This document shows, piece after piece, positions 35,104 to 44,811 of a stretch of 64,000 nucleotides of DNA. The translations under genes were made by a program, and so were the position numbers. Every line of letters begins with the position of its first letter. Positions within the stretch are counted from its first letter, which is position 1. The stretch is taken from assembly GCA_900315205.1 (NCBI GenBank), contig OMYF01000012.1, positions 1-64,000 of the forward strand, written 5' to 3'. The stretch comes from an uncultured Acidaminococcus sp. (GTDB taxonomy: Bacteria; Bacillota; Negativicutes; Acidaminococcales; Acidaminococcaceae). The notes under the pieces were generated by a model. That model did not search any database and was not told where the DNA came from. It was given only the letters and a program-made list of their open reading frames with translations.

Positions 35104-35840
35104 CAGGCGTCTCCTTTCTCCAGTTCGGCACAGGCTGCAACGGCTGAATCCGTGCCAAGCAGGCCCGGCAGGATCTCTTCCCGGGGTCCCTGCTTTACGA
35201 CCCTGCCGTCAGCAATGACGATGATTTCATCGGCGATTTTCAGGATCCGCTCCTGATGGGAAATGATGATCATGGTCCCGCTGAGTTTTTTCTGCATCCG
35301 TTCAAAGATATGGATGAGGTTCTGGAAGCTCCAGAGATCGATGCCGGCTTCCGGTTCATCGAAGACGGACAGTCTGGTTCCGCGGGCGATGACGGTAGCG
35401 ATTTCAATCCGCTTCAGTTCTCCGCCGGAAAGGGCTGCGTTGACTTCGCGGTCCACGTAGTCGTTGGCACAGAGACCGACTTCGGACAGATAGGCACAGC
35501 ATTCCATACGGGTAAGCGGTTTGCCCGATGCAATCCGGAGCAGGTCGATGACCTGGATCCCCTTGAATTTTACGGGCTGCTGCATGGCATAGCTGATGCC
35601 CTTCCTGGCCCGGTCCGTGATGGAAAGATCTGTGATGTCTTCTCCGTCATAGATGATCCGGCCCTGGCTCGGCGTGTCGATGCCGACGATCACCTTTGCC
35701 AGAGTGGATTTTCCGCCGCCATTGGGGCCCGTGATGACATAGAATTTGTCATCTTCGAATTTCAGGCTTACGTCGTGGAGAATCCCCTTGGTTCCCTTTT
35801 CTGTCTCCACGTCGAAAGAAATGTGGTTCAGTTCGAGCAT
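35103..35840 (-). CDS. sufC: Fe-S assembly ATPase SufC
   Basis: A 245-residue ABC-type ATPase. Walker A is GPNGGGKSTLAK, the signature is ALSGGELKRIEIA, Walker B is LSVFDEPEAGIDLWS and the switch His is in IIISHQERIL. The SufC-specific EPEAGID segment separates it from transport ATPases. It hydrolyses ATP to reshape the SufB scaffold during cluster assembly. AGGAGG precedes the ATG. There is no SufS desulfurase or SufU/SufE gene next to it, so sulfur must come from elsewhere. Confidence 0.95.
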   Translation of the reverse strand: MLELNHISFDVETEKGTKGILHDVSLKFEDDKFYVITGPNGGGKSTLAKVIVGIDTPSQGRIIYDGEDITDLSITDRARKGISYAMQQPVKFKGIQVIDLLRIASGKPLTRMECCAYLSEVGLCANDYVDREVNAALSGGELKRIEIATVIARGTRLSVFDEPEAGIDLWSFQNLIHIFERMQKKLSGTMIIISHQERILKIADEIIVIADGRVVKQGPREEILPGLLGTDSAVAACAELEKGDA

Positions 35841-36136
35841 AAACTCCTCCTTTATGGACTGTCAGGGCTGCCTATAATGTCCTGACCATCCAGTCTTGCT
35901 GCTTGTCTGGTTTTGTCTGCTGCTGATTTTGGCCCGGCTGGGGGGGAACGCTGTCACTCTCGCCTGACGCGGATCCCTTTCCGTGCGTGCTGCCGGCATC
36001 AGTATGCAATTTATTTATTTTACCATTTTTCCGATTCCTTGTGTATCTGTTTCTGAGAACTGACAGGAGTTCCAGCCGGCTGCCGGCCGGACCTTCCATT
36101 CGGCTGCGGAGGGATGCGGCGGGGATTGGATGTGGC
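35841..36136. other. Intergenic region upstream of sufC
   Basis: About 300 bases without a credible gene. TAAAAT on the minus strand near 36020 could be a -10 box, but no good -35 partner is visible and no operator palindrome stands out. Confidence 0.4.
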
Positions 36137-37501
36137 TCATAATCTCCGGATCGCTTCGAGGGCGAGGGGAGAACGTTCACATTCGGAGGGAAGCATCGTG
36201 ACCTGGCAGCAGAGCGGGCTTCCCTTCATTTTTTCAGAAGCATAGCTCAGACCGTTGGTCCGCTCGTCCAGGAAGGGTTTGTCGATCTGATGCGGGTCGC
36301 CGAGGAGAATGATCTTGGTCCCTTTCCCGGCACGGGTGATGATCCCTTTTGCCTGGTTCGGTGTCATGTTCTGGGCTTCGTCGATGATGAGATAGATTTT
36401 TTCGAGAGAACGGCCGCGGATGAAGTTCAGGGCCTCCATCTGGATCAGGTTGCGGTCGAAGACTTCCATCAGGCGGCTTTCCAGCTCCAGTTCGTCCGCA
36501 TAGCGGGATTCCTCGTCATCGTCCATGAGCTGTTCCAGGTTATCGATGATGGGGCGCATCAGCGGCGAAATCTTATCCTGCTCATCCCCGGGCAGGAATC
36601 CGATGTCCGAATCGAACTGGGAATTGGGGCGGCAGATCAGGATCCGCCGGTATTCCCCGGTCGGATGGTTCAGGACTTTTTCAAGGCCCACGGCCAGGGC
36701 ATAGAAGGTCTTGGCTGTGCCGGCCTGACCTTTGACGATGACAAGCGGCGCTTCCGAGGCGGGCTTCATCAGGGCTTCCTGCATGAAGTACTGGCCGGCA
36801 TTGCGCGGAGATACGCCGTAGGGGGTCTCGCGGCCGTATTCCAGGGGAACGACCCGGTCGCCCCAGACTCTTCCCAGATGGGTCTTGCGGAGGGAGGCGT
36901 CAGCCTTCAGCAGGACGAATTCATTCTGGACCAGTTCCACCGGTGCCGTGCGTCCCTCACTGTCAGCGCGGTAGAGGCAGGAAGTCCTGACTCCTTCCGT
37001 CATGAAACGCTCAAAATCAGCTTCGGGGACGAAACATTCCGTCCTGCCCATGAACTGCCGTTCTCCCGTACTGACCTGTTCAGTGCTGAAATCCTGGGCT
37101 TCAATGCCGAGGATCTGGGCCTTGAGCCGCAGCACCAGGTCCTTTGTCACGAGGATGGGATGTTCCGGTGCCAGGTGGCGGCAGACTTTGAGGATGCGGT
37201 TGTCGCTCTTGTCGTCCGGCAGGGATTCCGGCAGTTCCTCGTGGATGCAGTTCGTTTCCACCCGCAGGGTGCCGCCGCTTTTTAACGGGACGCCGGCAAT
37301 CAGGTCGCCGCTGCAGCGGAGCTGCTCCAGCGTGCGGATGACCTGACGGGCATTGTAGCCCCGCTCGCCTTCCGCTTTCTTCAGGCCGTCCAGTTCCTCC
37401 AGGACGACCAGCGGGAGGACCAGATTGTTTTCCTCGAAGCAGTCCAGAGCATTTGGTGCCTGGATCAATACATTGGTATCAATCACATAGGTCTTGGCCA
37501 T
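36137..37501 (-). CDS. PhoH family protein (PIN domain plus ATPase)
   Basis: A 454-residue fusion. Residues 1-140 form a PIN nuclease domain (YVIDTNVLIQAPNALDCF with catalytic Asp, LEELDGLKK, SDNRILKVC, LVTKDLVLRLKA). After a linker, residues about 235-440 form the PhoH ATPase (VIVKGQAGTAKTFYALAVGLE as Walker A, YLIIDEAQNMTPNQ as Walker B, LLGDPHQID). PhoH2-type PIN-ATPase proteins unwind and cut RNA. I start at ATG 37501 behind GGAGGG. It stands alone. Confidence 0.92.
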   Translation of the reverse strand: MAKTYVIDTNVLIQAPNALDCFEENNLVLPLVVLEELDGLKKAEGERGYNARQVIRTLEQLRCSGDLIAGVPLKSGGTLRVETNCIHEELPESLPDDKSDNRILKVCRHLAPEHPILVTKDLVLRLKAQILGIEAQDFSTEQVSTGERQFMGRTECFVPEADFERFMTEGVRTSCLYRADSEGRTAPVELVQNEFVLLKADASLRKTHLGRVWGDRVVPLEYGRETPYGVSPRNAGQYFMQEALMKPASEAPLVIVKGQAGTAKTFYALAVGLEKVLNHPTGEYRRILICRPNSQFDSDIGFLPGDEQDKISPLMRPIIDNLEQLMDDDEESRYADELELESRLMEVFDRNLIQMEALNFIRGRSLEKIYLIIDEAQNMTPNQAKGIITRAGKGTKIILLGDPHQIDKPFLDERTNGLSYASEKMKGSPLCCQVTMLPSECERSPLALEAIRRL

Positions 37502-37690
37502 AGGGATCCCTCCGTTTTTGGGAAATGATGCTTCCCGTGTCCGTTCAGGCGACACCGTGATGGCTGCACGGAAAGGCGGGCAGCATGCTGCATCGTGGGA
37601 AAAGCACTTTGCTGCTTCCAGTATAGCAGGGAAGAAGGGAAATTGTGTAAAAATGCGTAAAAAAACAGAGAAAACAACATTGACTTTGTA

Positions 37691-37738
37691 AAGAAAACTG
37701 CCGGGTGCGTGAAACCGATCGTTTCACACACCCGGCAG
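37691..37738 (-). terminator. Terminator of the autotransporter gene
   Basis: CTGCCGGGTG...TGAAAC / GTTTCA...CACCCGGCAG with a short GATC centre, followed on the minus strand by TTTTCTTT. Confidence 0.8.
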
Positions 37739-37821
37739 GGATGGCTTTCCATTGCGGAAAAAGGGCCATGGATTCCTGATGCATGTCCGAGGGCCCGCTG
37801 TTGCCGCGGGTCTTCAGGATT

Positions 37822-40800
37822 TTATGACTTGCTGCTCAGCTGCTGGACCAGAGCGGAAAGTTCATTCAATCTGTCATTCATGGCCGTCAGCTGCTCATGG
37901 ACTTTCTGGTTGTCCTCACGCAGGCTCTGATTGTCCTCGCGCAGCTGCCGGACTTCCCGGGTCAGAGCGATCCGGCTCTTCAGACGGTCCCCTCTGGCAG
38001 GATCCAGCGAGAAAGTGATGCCGGCATTGATCATGTTCTCCCCGCCGCCGAAGCTGCCGCCCATGCTGAGCCGCACGTTGGCATTGGGCTGGTAGAAGGC
38101 GCCGATGGCGGCGGCATTGGCACTGCGGTAGTGACCGAAGCCGGACGCAAAGCTCAGTTTATCCTCGGGATCGTATTCCAGCGGATGGAGCGCTGCCAGA
38201 GCGGAGGCTCCGGCACCGACCCGGTCGACGCGGCTGTCCAGCCGGCTGATGGCATTGTTGACGCTGCTGACGACGCCGCCCAGCTGGCTCACGTTCACGG
38301 CATCGGACGGCCGGGTCCCGGAAGCAACGTCGTGGATCTGCTGCCCGCCGGCGGAGATGTTGCTGTTTGTGATTACCACGGCATGGGTGCCGTCGCCGTC
38401 CGCGGCAATTTTGATGCCGCTGCTTGTGACGGTGGTCCCGGCAGCACCGCTGTCGCTGCGGACGGTCAGGCCATCGCTGTTCAGGGTGCTGCTGCCGGCT
38501 GTCACAGAGGTCAGGCCGGTCAGTTCAGAGGACAGTTTGATATTGAGGCCATCGCCGTTCCCGTTTTTGACGACCCCGATGTTGCCGTCCGTCAGTTTTG
38601 CCGTGTCGGTCTGGCCGCCGGTCAGATTCAGTGTTTCGCCCAGTCCGGCTTTGACGGTCTCCCCGTCGTCGCCGGCAAAGACGCGTCCGCCGGAAACAGC
38701 GGAATTTGCAGCTTCACCGGCAAGCTTCTTCACGTCACCGATGTTGGCGGCATTGCTGTTGTCGGCATCGCTCCCGGTCAGGATCCCGCTTGCCACGTTC
38801 GTGATGTTTTTGGAGGCTGCATCGATGCCGCTGCTGTCGATGGTGATGCCGCCGGCTTTGAGGGATCCGTCCGTACCCAGGTCGATATCCTTGTTCAGGC
38901 TGACTTTGACGGTGCCCTGCTCCACGGAGGTGGTGATGTTGCTGTCCCCTTTGAGGGCAATGGTGCCGCCAAGATTCTGCTTGACCACGTTGCCGTCATC
39001 GGCACTCAGCCCGAAACCGCCGCCCACCTGGCTGGCGTCCGTGAGCTGGTGGATGGCCTGCTGCAGCTGGCCTTCCGTGGCTGCCCGGCCGGATACGACG
39101 TTTGCGGGATTCCAGGTGGTATTGGACAGGCCCGTCAGGTAATTGCCGCTGGAATCGCTCGTGAGGGAAAGGCCGTTTGCCGTCGTGATGGAGGCCGTGC
39201 CGTCCGTGCTGCTCCTGATCGTAAGGCCGCCGTTCATGCTGATGCTGTCGAGATCCGTCAGGTCTTTGGCAAGTTTCACGTCAAAGCCGCTGCCGCTGTC
39301 ATTTTTGACAATGCCGATATTGCCGCCGCTGCTGAGGGCTGCCGTATCAGCGCCGCCGGAAAGGGTCAGTGAGGTATTGAGCAGGCGGTCCACACTGCCG
39401 TCGTCGCCGCTGAAGGTGAGGCCGTCGCCCAGGGTCGCCACGACGTGCAGGATGGTGTCTTCTCCGTCCGTATAGGCAAGACGCTTGGCACCTGCAGAAC
39501 CGTCCGAAGCGCTGAGGTACGGCAGGCTGACATACTGGCTCTGCAGGACCAGATTGGAATAGGTATTGTCGCTGTTCAGGCCGTTCAGCAGGATCTGTCC
39601 GGCTGTCTCTTCGTAGCCCGCCTGGAGGCTGCGGACTTCGAAATCCCGGTCGAGTTCGATATGGAGGACGCCGTCCTGTTCGATGACTTTTACATTGTGT
39701 CCCGAATAGGATGTGTTCTCTTTTGTGCCGGTCCCCACGATGGAAAGGGTTTCCCCGAGATCCTTATGGATGGTATGGCCGGAGTTGCCGGCAAAATTCA
39801 GGCCCTTGCTCGCCGCTCCGGAGGCGATGCTGGACTGGAGGTCGCCGATTGTGGCAGCGTGGTTCAGTATCTCGCCGGAAGCCTCTTCCAGTGTAGTTGT
39901 CCCCAGTCCGCTTGCCACGTTGGTGATCTGGTTGCCGCCGTTATCGAGGCCTGCGGCGGTAAGGGATACGATCGCGCCTGCGGCTGCACCCGTCCCGGAG
40001 ATGGAGATGCCGTTTCCGGTTACGGTCACCGTATTGCCGGCGGCATCGGTATAGGTGGTGGAATTGAGGCGCAGATCCTGGCTGAGGGCCAGCTTGATGG
40101 CACTGCTGTCCGCGTCGGCCGTTGTGGTAAGATTGTCGTCGGCGGAAGTGAGACTGATGGCACTGCCCAGGCTTTGCCGTACCGTAGTCCCGTCATCCGC
40201 AGTCAGGCCGAAGCCGCCTGTGGCCGTGCCGGTCAGGCTGTCACTGACAGCTTTCAGCTGATCTTCGGTGGCGGCCCGGCCGCTCATGATGGTATGGCCG
40301 TCCCAGGAAGTGTTGTCGAGACCGGTCAGGTAGTCGCCTGTGGAAGTACCTGCCGACTGGTTCCCCAGGACCGTATCCGTCCCCAGAGAAATGGAATTCA
40401 GTCCCGTGAGATCTTCAGCCAGCCGGACTTTCAGGATGCCTCCATCGACGCTGACGCCGATGTTGTTCTCGCTCAGGGTACCGCTGGCTCCGCCGCTGAT
40501 CCGGAGCGGAGTATCAGCATTCAGGGTCTGGGCCAGGACGGTGGCGCTGTCCGTGGCGGCATAGTTGTCGCCGGCAACGGTGATCCCGTCTTCCAGCGTT
40601 GCCAGGGTATGGAGCGTCCGGGAGGCTTCGCTTTCGGGCTGGTTCCCGCTGCCTGCCCAGTACTGCAGACGGGGAGAAGCAGCATCGGTGGATGTGAGGA
40701 ATTTGGGCCCCCCGTAGTTTTGGACCAGGGCTCCGTAGTTTCCGGCGGCATCGCCCATGCGCAGGGAACCGTCCGCACCCTGCAGGCTCAGATAAGCCCC

Positions 40801-43800
40801 GCTCCGGCCGGTGGCGGTAACGGATCCGTCGACTCCGGCAGCATCGTCCGTGGTCCGGGATCCCGCCGTCAGGCTTGTGGCGGTCAGGTTGTCATCCAGG
40901 AGGATGCGGATATTGCCGGAATCATCGATTGTCGTCGTGATGTTGTTGGAATTGTAGGTATGATTTTCCTGCTGTTTGCCGAAAATCCCGATGGTGTTGC
41001 CCAGCCGGGCTTTGTAGGAGAGGCTCGTGGCACCGTCCGCCATGGCACTGGCTGTAAAATTGAGCCCCTGATCCAGTTCGGCCTGGGAAGCGATCCCGGA
41101 AATGACAATGTTCGAAGGATCTCTGCCTGCTGCTTCGTCCGCGGCACTTGTCACATGCAGCGTAACGTTTCCGTCCGCATCCACGACGTAGGCTCCCGAT
41201 TCGGTATCGGCGGCGACGAGGCGGTCATCGGCATTGTACAGATTGCTCATGTCCACGGTCACCGTGTTGTCGCCCGTGCCGTTCCGCGTCAGTGTCAGGG
41301 TCTTTCCGTCAGCGTCCATGCTGCCGCCTGTCACATAATAGTCATGGATCCCCGTGAGGGGAGCGGTCGTATCGTCGGTCCGCAGCAGGGTGCCGGTGCC
41401 GTTGCCACTGGCATCATAGGAAACCGATCCGGACGCGACATAGACTTCACTGGCATTCACTTCTCCCCGGATTTCCTGGGCGACGATGTGCAGCTGATCT
41501 TCGGTGGCAGCCCGGCCGGACATGTAACTGTTGTTCGTCCAGGCTGTGTTCTGGAGTCCCGTGATGCTGGCGATATTGGAGGCGGCGCTGCCGTTGGCTC
41601 CGCCGCCCGGCTGGCTGCCGATGAGGATGCCGCCGGAGTAGGTGCCGTCCGTCAGCGTACCGCCGGCGCGGACCGTGGTGAAATTGACGTCCGGCAGCGT
41701 GCTGATGGTGATCGTGCTGTCACTGCCGCTGACAGTCATGTTGCTGCCGGCAGCGATGTTCAGGGTATTGCTGGACGGCGTCACATCTTTCAGTTTTGTT
41801 CCGTTCACGTCCGCTTCCCAGCCTGTGCTGACCGTTTCAGATACGGCTGCCAGCTGGTCTTCGGTGGCCACCCGGCCGCTCACGTAGGTGGGGTCCGCGG
41901 TATCCCACTGCGTATTGGTGAGACCGGTTAGATAGGTCCCGGCTGCAGCGGCCTGTCCCTTATTGTCCGTCAGGGACCAGGATCCCGTACCTGTATAATT
42001 CCCCAAATAGAGATTCCCGATGCTGCCGATCCCGCTCATCCCGTCCAGGGAGAGCAGCGTCCCCAGGGAAAGGGTGCCGCTCCGGCCGCTCAGGACTGCG
42101 GCTGCGTCCCCCGTGCCGAGGGTCAGGGCATCTTCCAGGGATACCTGATACTCCACAGTGCCGTCCGTATTTTTTGTCGATGTGACTTTCGTATTTGTGC
42201 CGTCCCCCGATACCGTGACCATTTTGGCGGCGAGCGTCTTTACGTCACCGATATTGGCGGCATTCGTATCATTTTCGTACAGCGGCGCATCCTCCGTGCT
42301 GACGCCGCTGGAACCGCTGGCAAGCTGCGTCAGCTGCCGGCTGCCGGCGCTGATGCCGGCGGAAGTGACACTGGGGCCGCCCGTGATCGTGAGGCCGCTG
42401 CTGCTTACGGCTGTCTGCCCCGCGGTCAGGGTGCCGTTTGCGCCGTCCAGGGTAATGGCGCCGGCACCCGTGCCGACGGTCACCTTGTCCGCTGTCAGCT
42501 GCGTATCCATGGCAATGGTGATGTTTCCGGCGTCATCGATCTGCGTGGTCAGGTTGTCCGTGCTGTAGGTGTGGCCATCCTGGGCATCGTGAGCCTTGAT
42601 CGACACGACATCGCCCAGGGCACGCTTCACTGTTTTATAGCCGGAAACATTGGCCGCATCAGTCGTGTTGGCGGAAAAACTCAGCCCTTTGGCGATATTA
42701 TCCGCATTGGCGGCGATATCCGTCCGGTTTGCGGCCGCCACATCTGCCACGGCCTGCAGCTGGTCTTCCGTCGCGGCCCTCCCGCTGACGGCTGCTGTCG
42801 TCCCGACGGCCCAGGTCCTGTTGTCGAGGCCGGTCACATAGCTGCCGGTCTGTGAGGCGTTATTGCCGTCAGCCTGGAGCCCCATGAGAGCAGTCCCTGC
42901 CTTCACCGAACTGAGTCCGGCAATGTCTTTTGCCAGCTGGAGGGACAGACTGCTGCCACTGGCGGTCACGCCGATATTGTTCCCTTCAGCCAGATCCGCT
43001 GCTCCGCCGCTGACGGTCAACGTGCTGTTCAGGGTCACGGAACCCGTCGTCCCCCCGTCGCCGGCCAGATTGAGGCCGTCATCGAGGGTGGCAAGCGTAT
43101 GGCTGCGGCTGCTGCCGTCCGCCTGATACTTGACCCGGTCCATGCTGCTGCCATCGAGAGCGGCGTTTTCCGCGGTACTCCTGCCCGTCGTGATCGTCGT
43201 GGCGATATAGGATGTGCTGGTTTCGTCCGCACCGGCGATCTTGATCGAACCGGCATAGCCCTGGGTGCTGGCATCGCTGGTCTTTCCTGCCGTGACACTG
43301 TCGAACCGGGGATTGCTGTCGAGAGCAATCTGGAGGCCGGTCTCCACAGTGCCGCTCGTGTCATTCTGGCTGACACCGATGACTTTGATGTTTTCTCCGC
43401 TGTAGGCCGTGTCTTCTTTTGTGCCCGTACCCTGGACCTGCAGGGTGCCGCCCTGGTCGATGTGGACCGTGGTGTCCGTATTGTTCCCCTGGAAGTCCAT
43501 GCCCATGGCGTACGATGTCCCGTTAATGGCAAGCGCAGAAAGCAGGCCGCTTTCTGCAGTGGTGGCAGCGACCCTGGAACCGCCGGAGAACGTCTGGGAA
43601 ACCGTCTCGCCAGCGGTCACGTTGGACAGCGTCAGGAATGTGTCGCTGCCGTCCGTGCCGCCGCCGCCGGTGATGGTGATGGCCCCGGTCACTGCCTCAG
43701 CGGCGTCCGTGCCGTTGCGCATGACCGAGATGGTCGCGGACGGCGCATCCGCCGTGCCGCCCGCTGCCATGTCGACGGATTTGACATCGTTGTGATAGAG

Positions 43801-44811
43801 GGCGATATCATTGTTCACCAGCGTGTTCAGATCGTTGTTGTAATCTGCCACGCGGTACGTGCTCATGGTTGCCGTCGCTTCCGTGACAGGTGCGGCCCAG
43901 TAGCTGTAATAGGCGCCATTTTGATAGACGGTCTTCAGAATCTCATTGTTGGCACCGTAGACGGTCCCCGTATAGACTGCGGAGCCGTCGTAATTCGTAA
44001 AGACGCCGACATGCCCGTCGATGACATACAGATTGTTCGTATCCACCGGTGTCCCGTTGTAAGTATAAAGGCTGCGGGTATCATCCCACGCCAGGGCGGA
44101 ACCGGATGTGGCCGTCGTGACAAATCCCAGCGGCATCCGATTGCTGCCGCCGGAGGAATTGCGCACGTTCGCATACCCGTCCCGATAGGCATAGGCGTGG
44201 CCTTCCCAGGACGGATCATAGATGATATAGTCCCAGCCGCCCGCCGCAGCTGTACCGCCGCCCAGGCTTACGCCTTCGAACGCGCTGGCCGTGACCTGGT
44301 TCAGTGTTTCCCCGGCATTGGTGACGGTGGATGTCGAGGCGACCAGGGAGCTGACTCCCACGAGGATATCACTCGGCTGGGTGCCGCCGGCCGTAAAGGT
44401 GACGTCATACCGCCTGTCCGAAGCGGACAGGGCCGTGTACGTCCCGGGCTCTGACTCGGTCAGGGTGTAACCGTCCCTGACCCAGAAATAATTTCCGTTC
44501 AAAGCGACTTTGTTGTAGACTGCATTGTTTATGGTCTGTGAAGCAGGGGAACTGTTATATTCGCTCCTTGTCATGCCGAAGGCGACATACTGATTCCTTG
44601 CCGTACTGCCCGCTGCCGGTTCGGCAGCGGCCGCTGTCCGCATGATGCCGGAAAAGAGCAGGGAACCGGCACAAAAAGCCCCGACCGTCCACGCGGCGGC
44701 CTTTTTGCTCAGATGGACCGATTTTTCCTTTCCTGCGGTTCTGGCCAGTTCAGAGACAACTACGTAACAATGGCGTACCCGGCTCCAGATGACTCGATAG
44801 ATTTTGTTCAT
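37822..44811 (-). CDS. Trimeric autotransporter adhesin (YadA-like, type Vc)
   Basis: A 2329-residue surface adhesin. It opens with an ESPR-type extended signal peptide (MNKIYRVIWSRVRHCYVVVSELA ... AAWTVGAFCAGSLLFSGIM, cleavage near AAAAE). The passenger is Ser/Thr/Gly/Asp-rich with few Cys and has at least five copies of a module of the form GLxNTxWxxxxxxSGRAATEDQLxAV, plus many GNIGV.. and LTGG.. strands. The YadA anchor spans about 2180-2270 (SSVNNAISRLDSRVDRVGAGASALAALHPL ... MINAGITFSL). A further 55 residues with coiled-coil heptads (LREDNQSLREDNQ) follow the barrel, an extension beyond the usual C terminus. It forms an outer-membrane trimer for adhesion. GGAAAGGAG precedes the ATG. Confidence 0.95.
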   Translation of the reverse strand: MNKIYRVIWSRVRHCYVVVSELARTAGKEKSVHLSKKAAAWTVGAFCAGSLLFSGIMRTAAAAEPAAGSTARNQYVAFGMTRSEYNSSPASQTINNAVYNKVALNGNYFWVRDGYTLTESEPGTYTALSASDRRYDVTFTAGGTQPSDILVGVSSLVASTSTVTNAGETLNQVTASAFEGVSLGGGTAAAGGWDYIIYDPSWEGHAYAYRDGYANVRNSSGGSNRMPLGFVTTATSGSALAWDDTRSLYTYNGTPVDTNNLYVIDGHVGVFTNYDGSAVYTGTVYGANNEILKTVYQNGAYYSYWAAPVTEATATMSTYRVADYNNDLNTLVNNDIALYHNDVKSVDMAAGGTADAPSATISVMRNGTDAAEAVTGAITITGGGGTDGSDTFLTLSNVTAGETVSQTFSGGSRVAATTAESGLLSALAINGTSYAMGMDFQGNNTDTTVHIDQGGTLQVQGTGTKEDTAYSGENIKVIGVSQNDTSGTVETGLQIALDSNPRFDSVTAGKTSDASTQGYAGSIKIAGADETSTSYIATTITTGRSTAENAALDGSSMDRVKYQADGSSRSHTLATLDDGLNLAGDGGTTGSVTLNSTLTVSGGAADLAEGNNIGVTASGSSLSLQLAKDIAGLSSVKAGTALMGLQADGNNASQTGSYVTGLDNRTWAVGTTAAVSGRAATEDQLQAVADVAAANRTDIAANADNIAKGLSFSANTTDAANVSGYKTVKRALGDVVSIKAHDAQDGHTYSTDNLTTQIDDAGNITIAMDTQLTADKVTVGTGAGAITLDGANGTLTAGQTAVSSSGLTITGGPSVTSAGISAGSRQLTQLASGSSGVSTEDAPLYENDTNAANIGDVKTLAAKMVTVSGDGTNTKVTSTKNTDGTVEYQVSLEDALTLGTGDAAAVLSGRSGTLSLGTLLSLDGMSGIGSIGNLYLGNYTGTGSWSLTDNKGQAAAAGTYLTGLTNTQWDTADPTYVSGRVATEDQLAAVSETVSTGWEADVNGTKLKDVTPSSNTLNIAAGSNMTVSGSDSTITISTLPDVNFTTVRAGGTLTDGTYSGGILIGSQPGGGANGSAASNIASITGLQNTAWTNNSYMSGRAATEDQLHIVAQEIRGEVNASEVYVASGSVSYDASGNGTGTLLRTDDTTAPLTGIHDYYVTGGSMDADGKTLTLTRNGTGDNTVTVDMSNLYNADDRLVAADTESGAYVVDADGNVTLHVTSAADEAAGRDPSNIVISGIASQAELDQGLNFTASAMADGATSLSYKARLGNTIGIFGKQQENHTYNSNNITTTIDDSGNIRILLDDNLTATSLTAGSRTTDDAAGVDGSVTATGRSGAYLSLQGADGSLRMGDAAGNYGALVQNYGGPKFLTSTDAASPRLQYWAGSGNQPESEASRTLHTLATLEDGITVAGDNYAATDSATVLAQTLNADTPLRISGGASGTLSENNIGVSVDGGILKVRLAEDLTGLNSISLGTDTVLGNQSAGTSTGDYLTGLDNTSWDGHTIMSGRAATEDQLKAVSDSLTGTATGGFGLTADDGTTVRQSLGSAISLTSADDNLTTTADADSSAIKLALSQDLRLNSTTYTDAAGNTVTVTGNGISISGTGAAAGAIVSLTAAGLDNGGNQITNVASGLGTTTLEEASGEILNHAATIGDLQSSIASGAASKGLNFAGNSGHTIHKDLGETLSIVGTGTKENTSYSGHNVKVIEQDGVLHIELDRDFEVRSLQAGYEETAGQILLNGLNSDNTYSNLVLQSQYVSLPYLSASDGSAGAKRLAYTDGEDTILHVVATLGDGLTFSGDDGSVDRLLNTSLTLSGGADTAALSSGGNIGIVKNDSGSGFDVKLAKDLTDLDSISMNGGLTIRSSTDGTASITTANGLSLTSDSSGNYLTGLSNTTWNPANVVSGRAATEGQLQQAIHQLTDASQVGGGFGLSADDGNVVKQNLGGTIALKGDSNITTSVEQGTVKVSLNKDIDLGTDGSLKAGGITIDSSGIDAASKNITNVASGILTGSDADNSNAANIGDVKKLAGEAANSAVSGGRVFAGDDGETVKAGLGETLNLTGGQTDTAKLTDGNIGVVKNGNGDGLNIKLSSELTGLTSVTAGSSTLNSDGLTVRSDSGAAGTTVTSSGIKIAADGDGTHAVVITNSNISAGGQQIHDVASGTRPSDAVNVSQLGGVVSSVNNAISRLDSRVDRVGAGASALAALHPLEYDPEDKLSFASGFGHYRSANAAAIGAFYQPNANVRLSMGGSFGGGENMINAGITFSLDPARGDRLKSRIALTREVRQLREDNQSLREDNQKVHEQLTAMNDRLNELSALVQQLSSKS

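Noticed and set aside
34183-35840. SufC considered as an ordinary ABC transporter ATPase
   Set aside because: It has the SufC-type EPEAGID segment and overlaps a SufB-like scaffold gene; no permease gene adjoins.
39445-41931. 828-residue plus-strand reading frame opposite the adhesin gene
   Set aside because: It is a shadow of the adhesin's biased codon use. The minus-strand frame has an ESPR signal, adhesin modules and a YadA anchor; the plus-strand frame has no recognisable domain. The same applies to the frames at 37897-39372 and 43099-44454.
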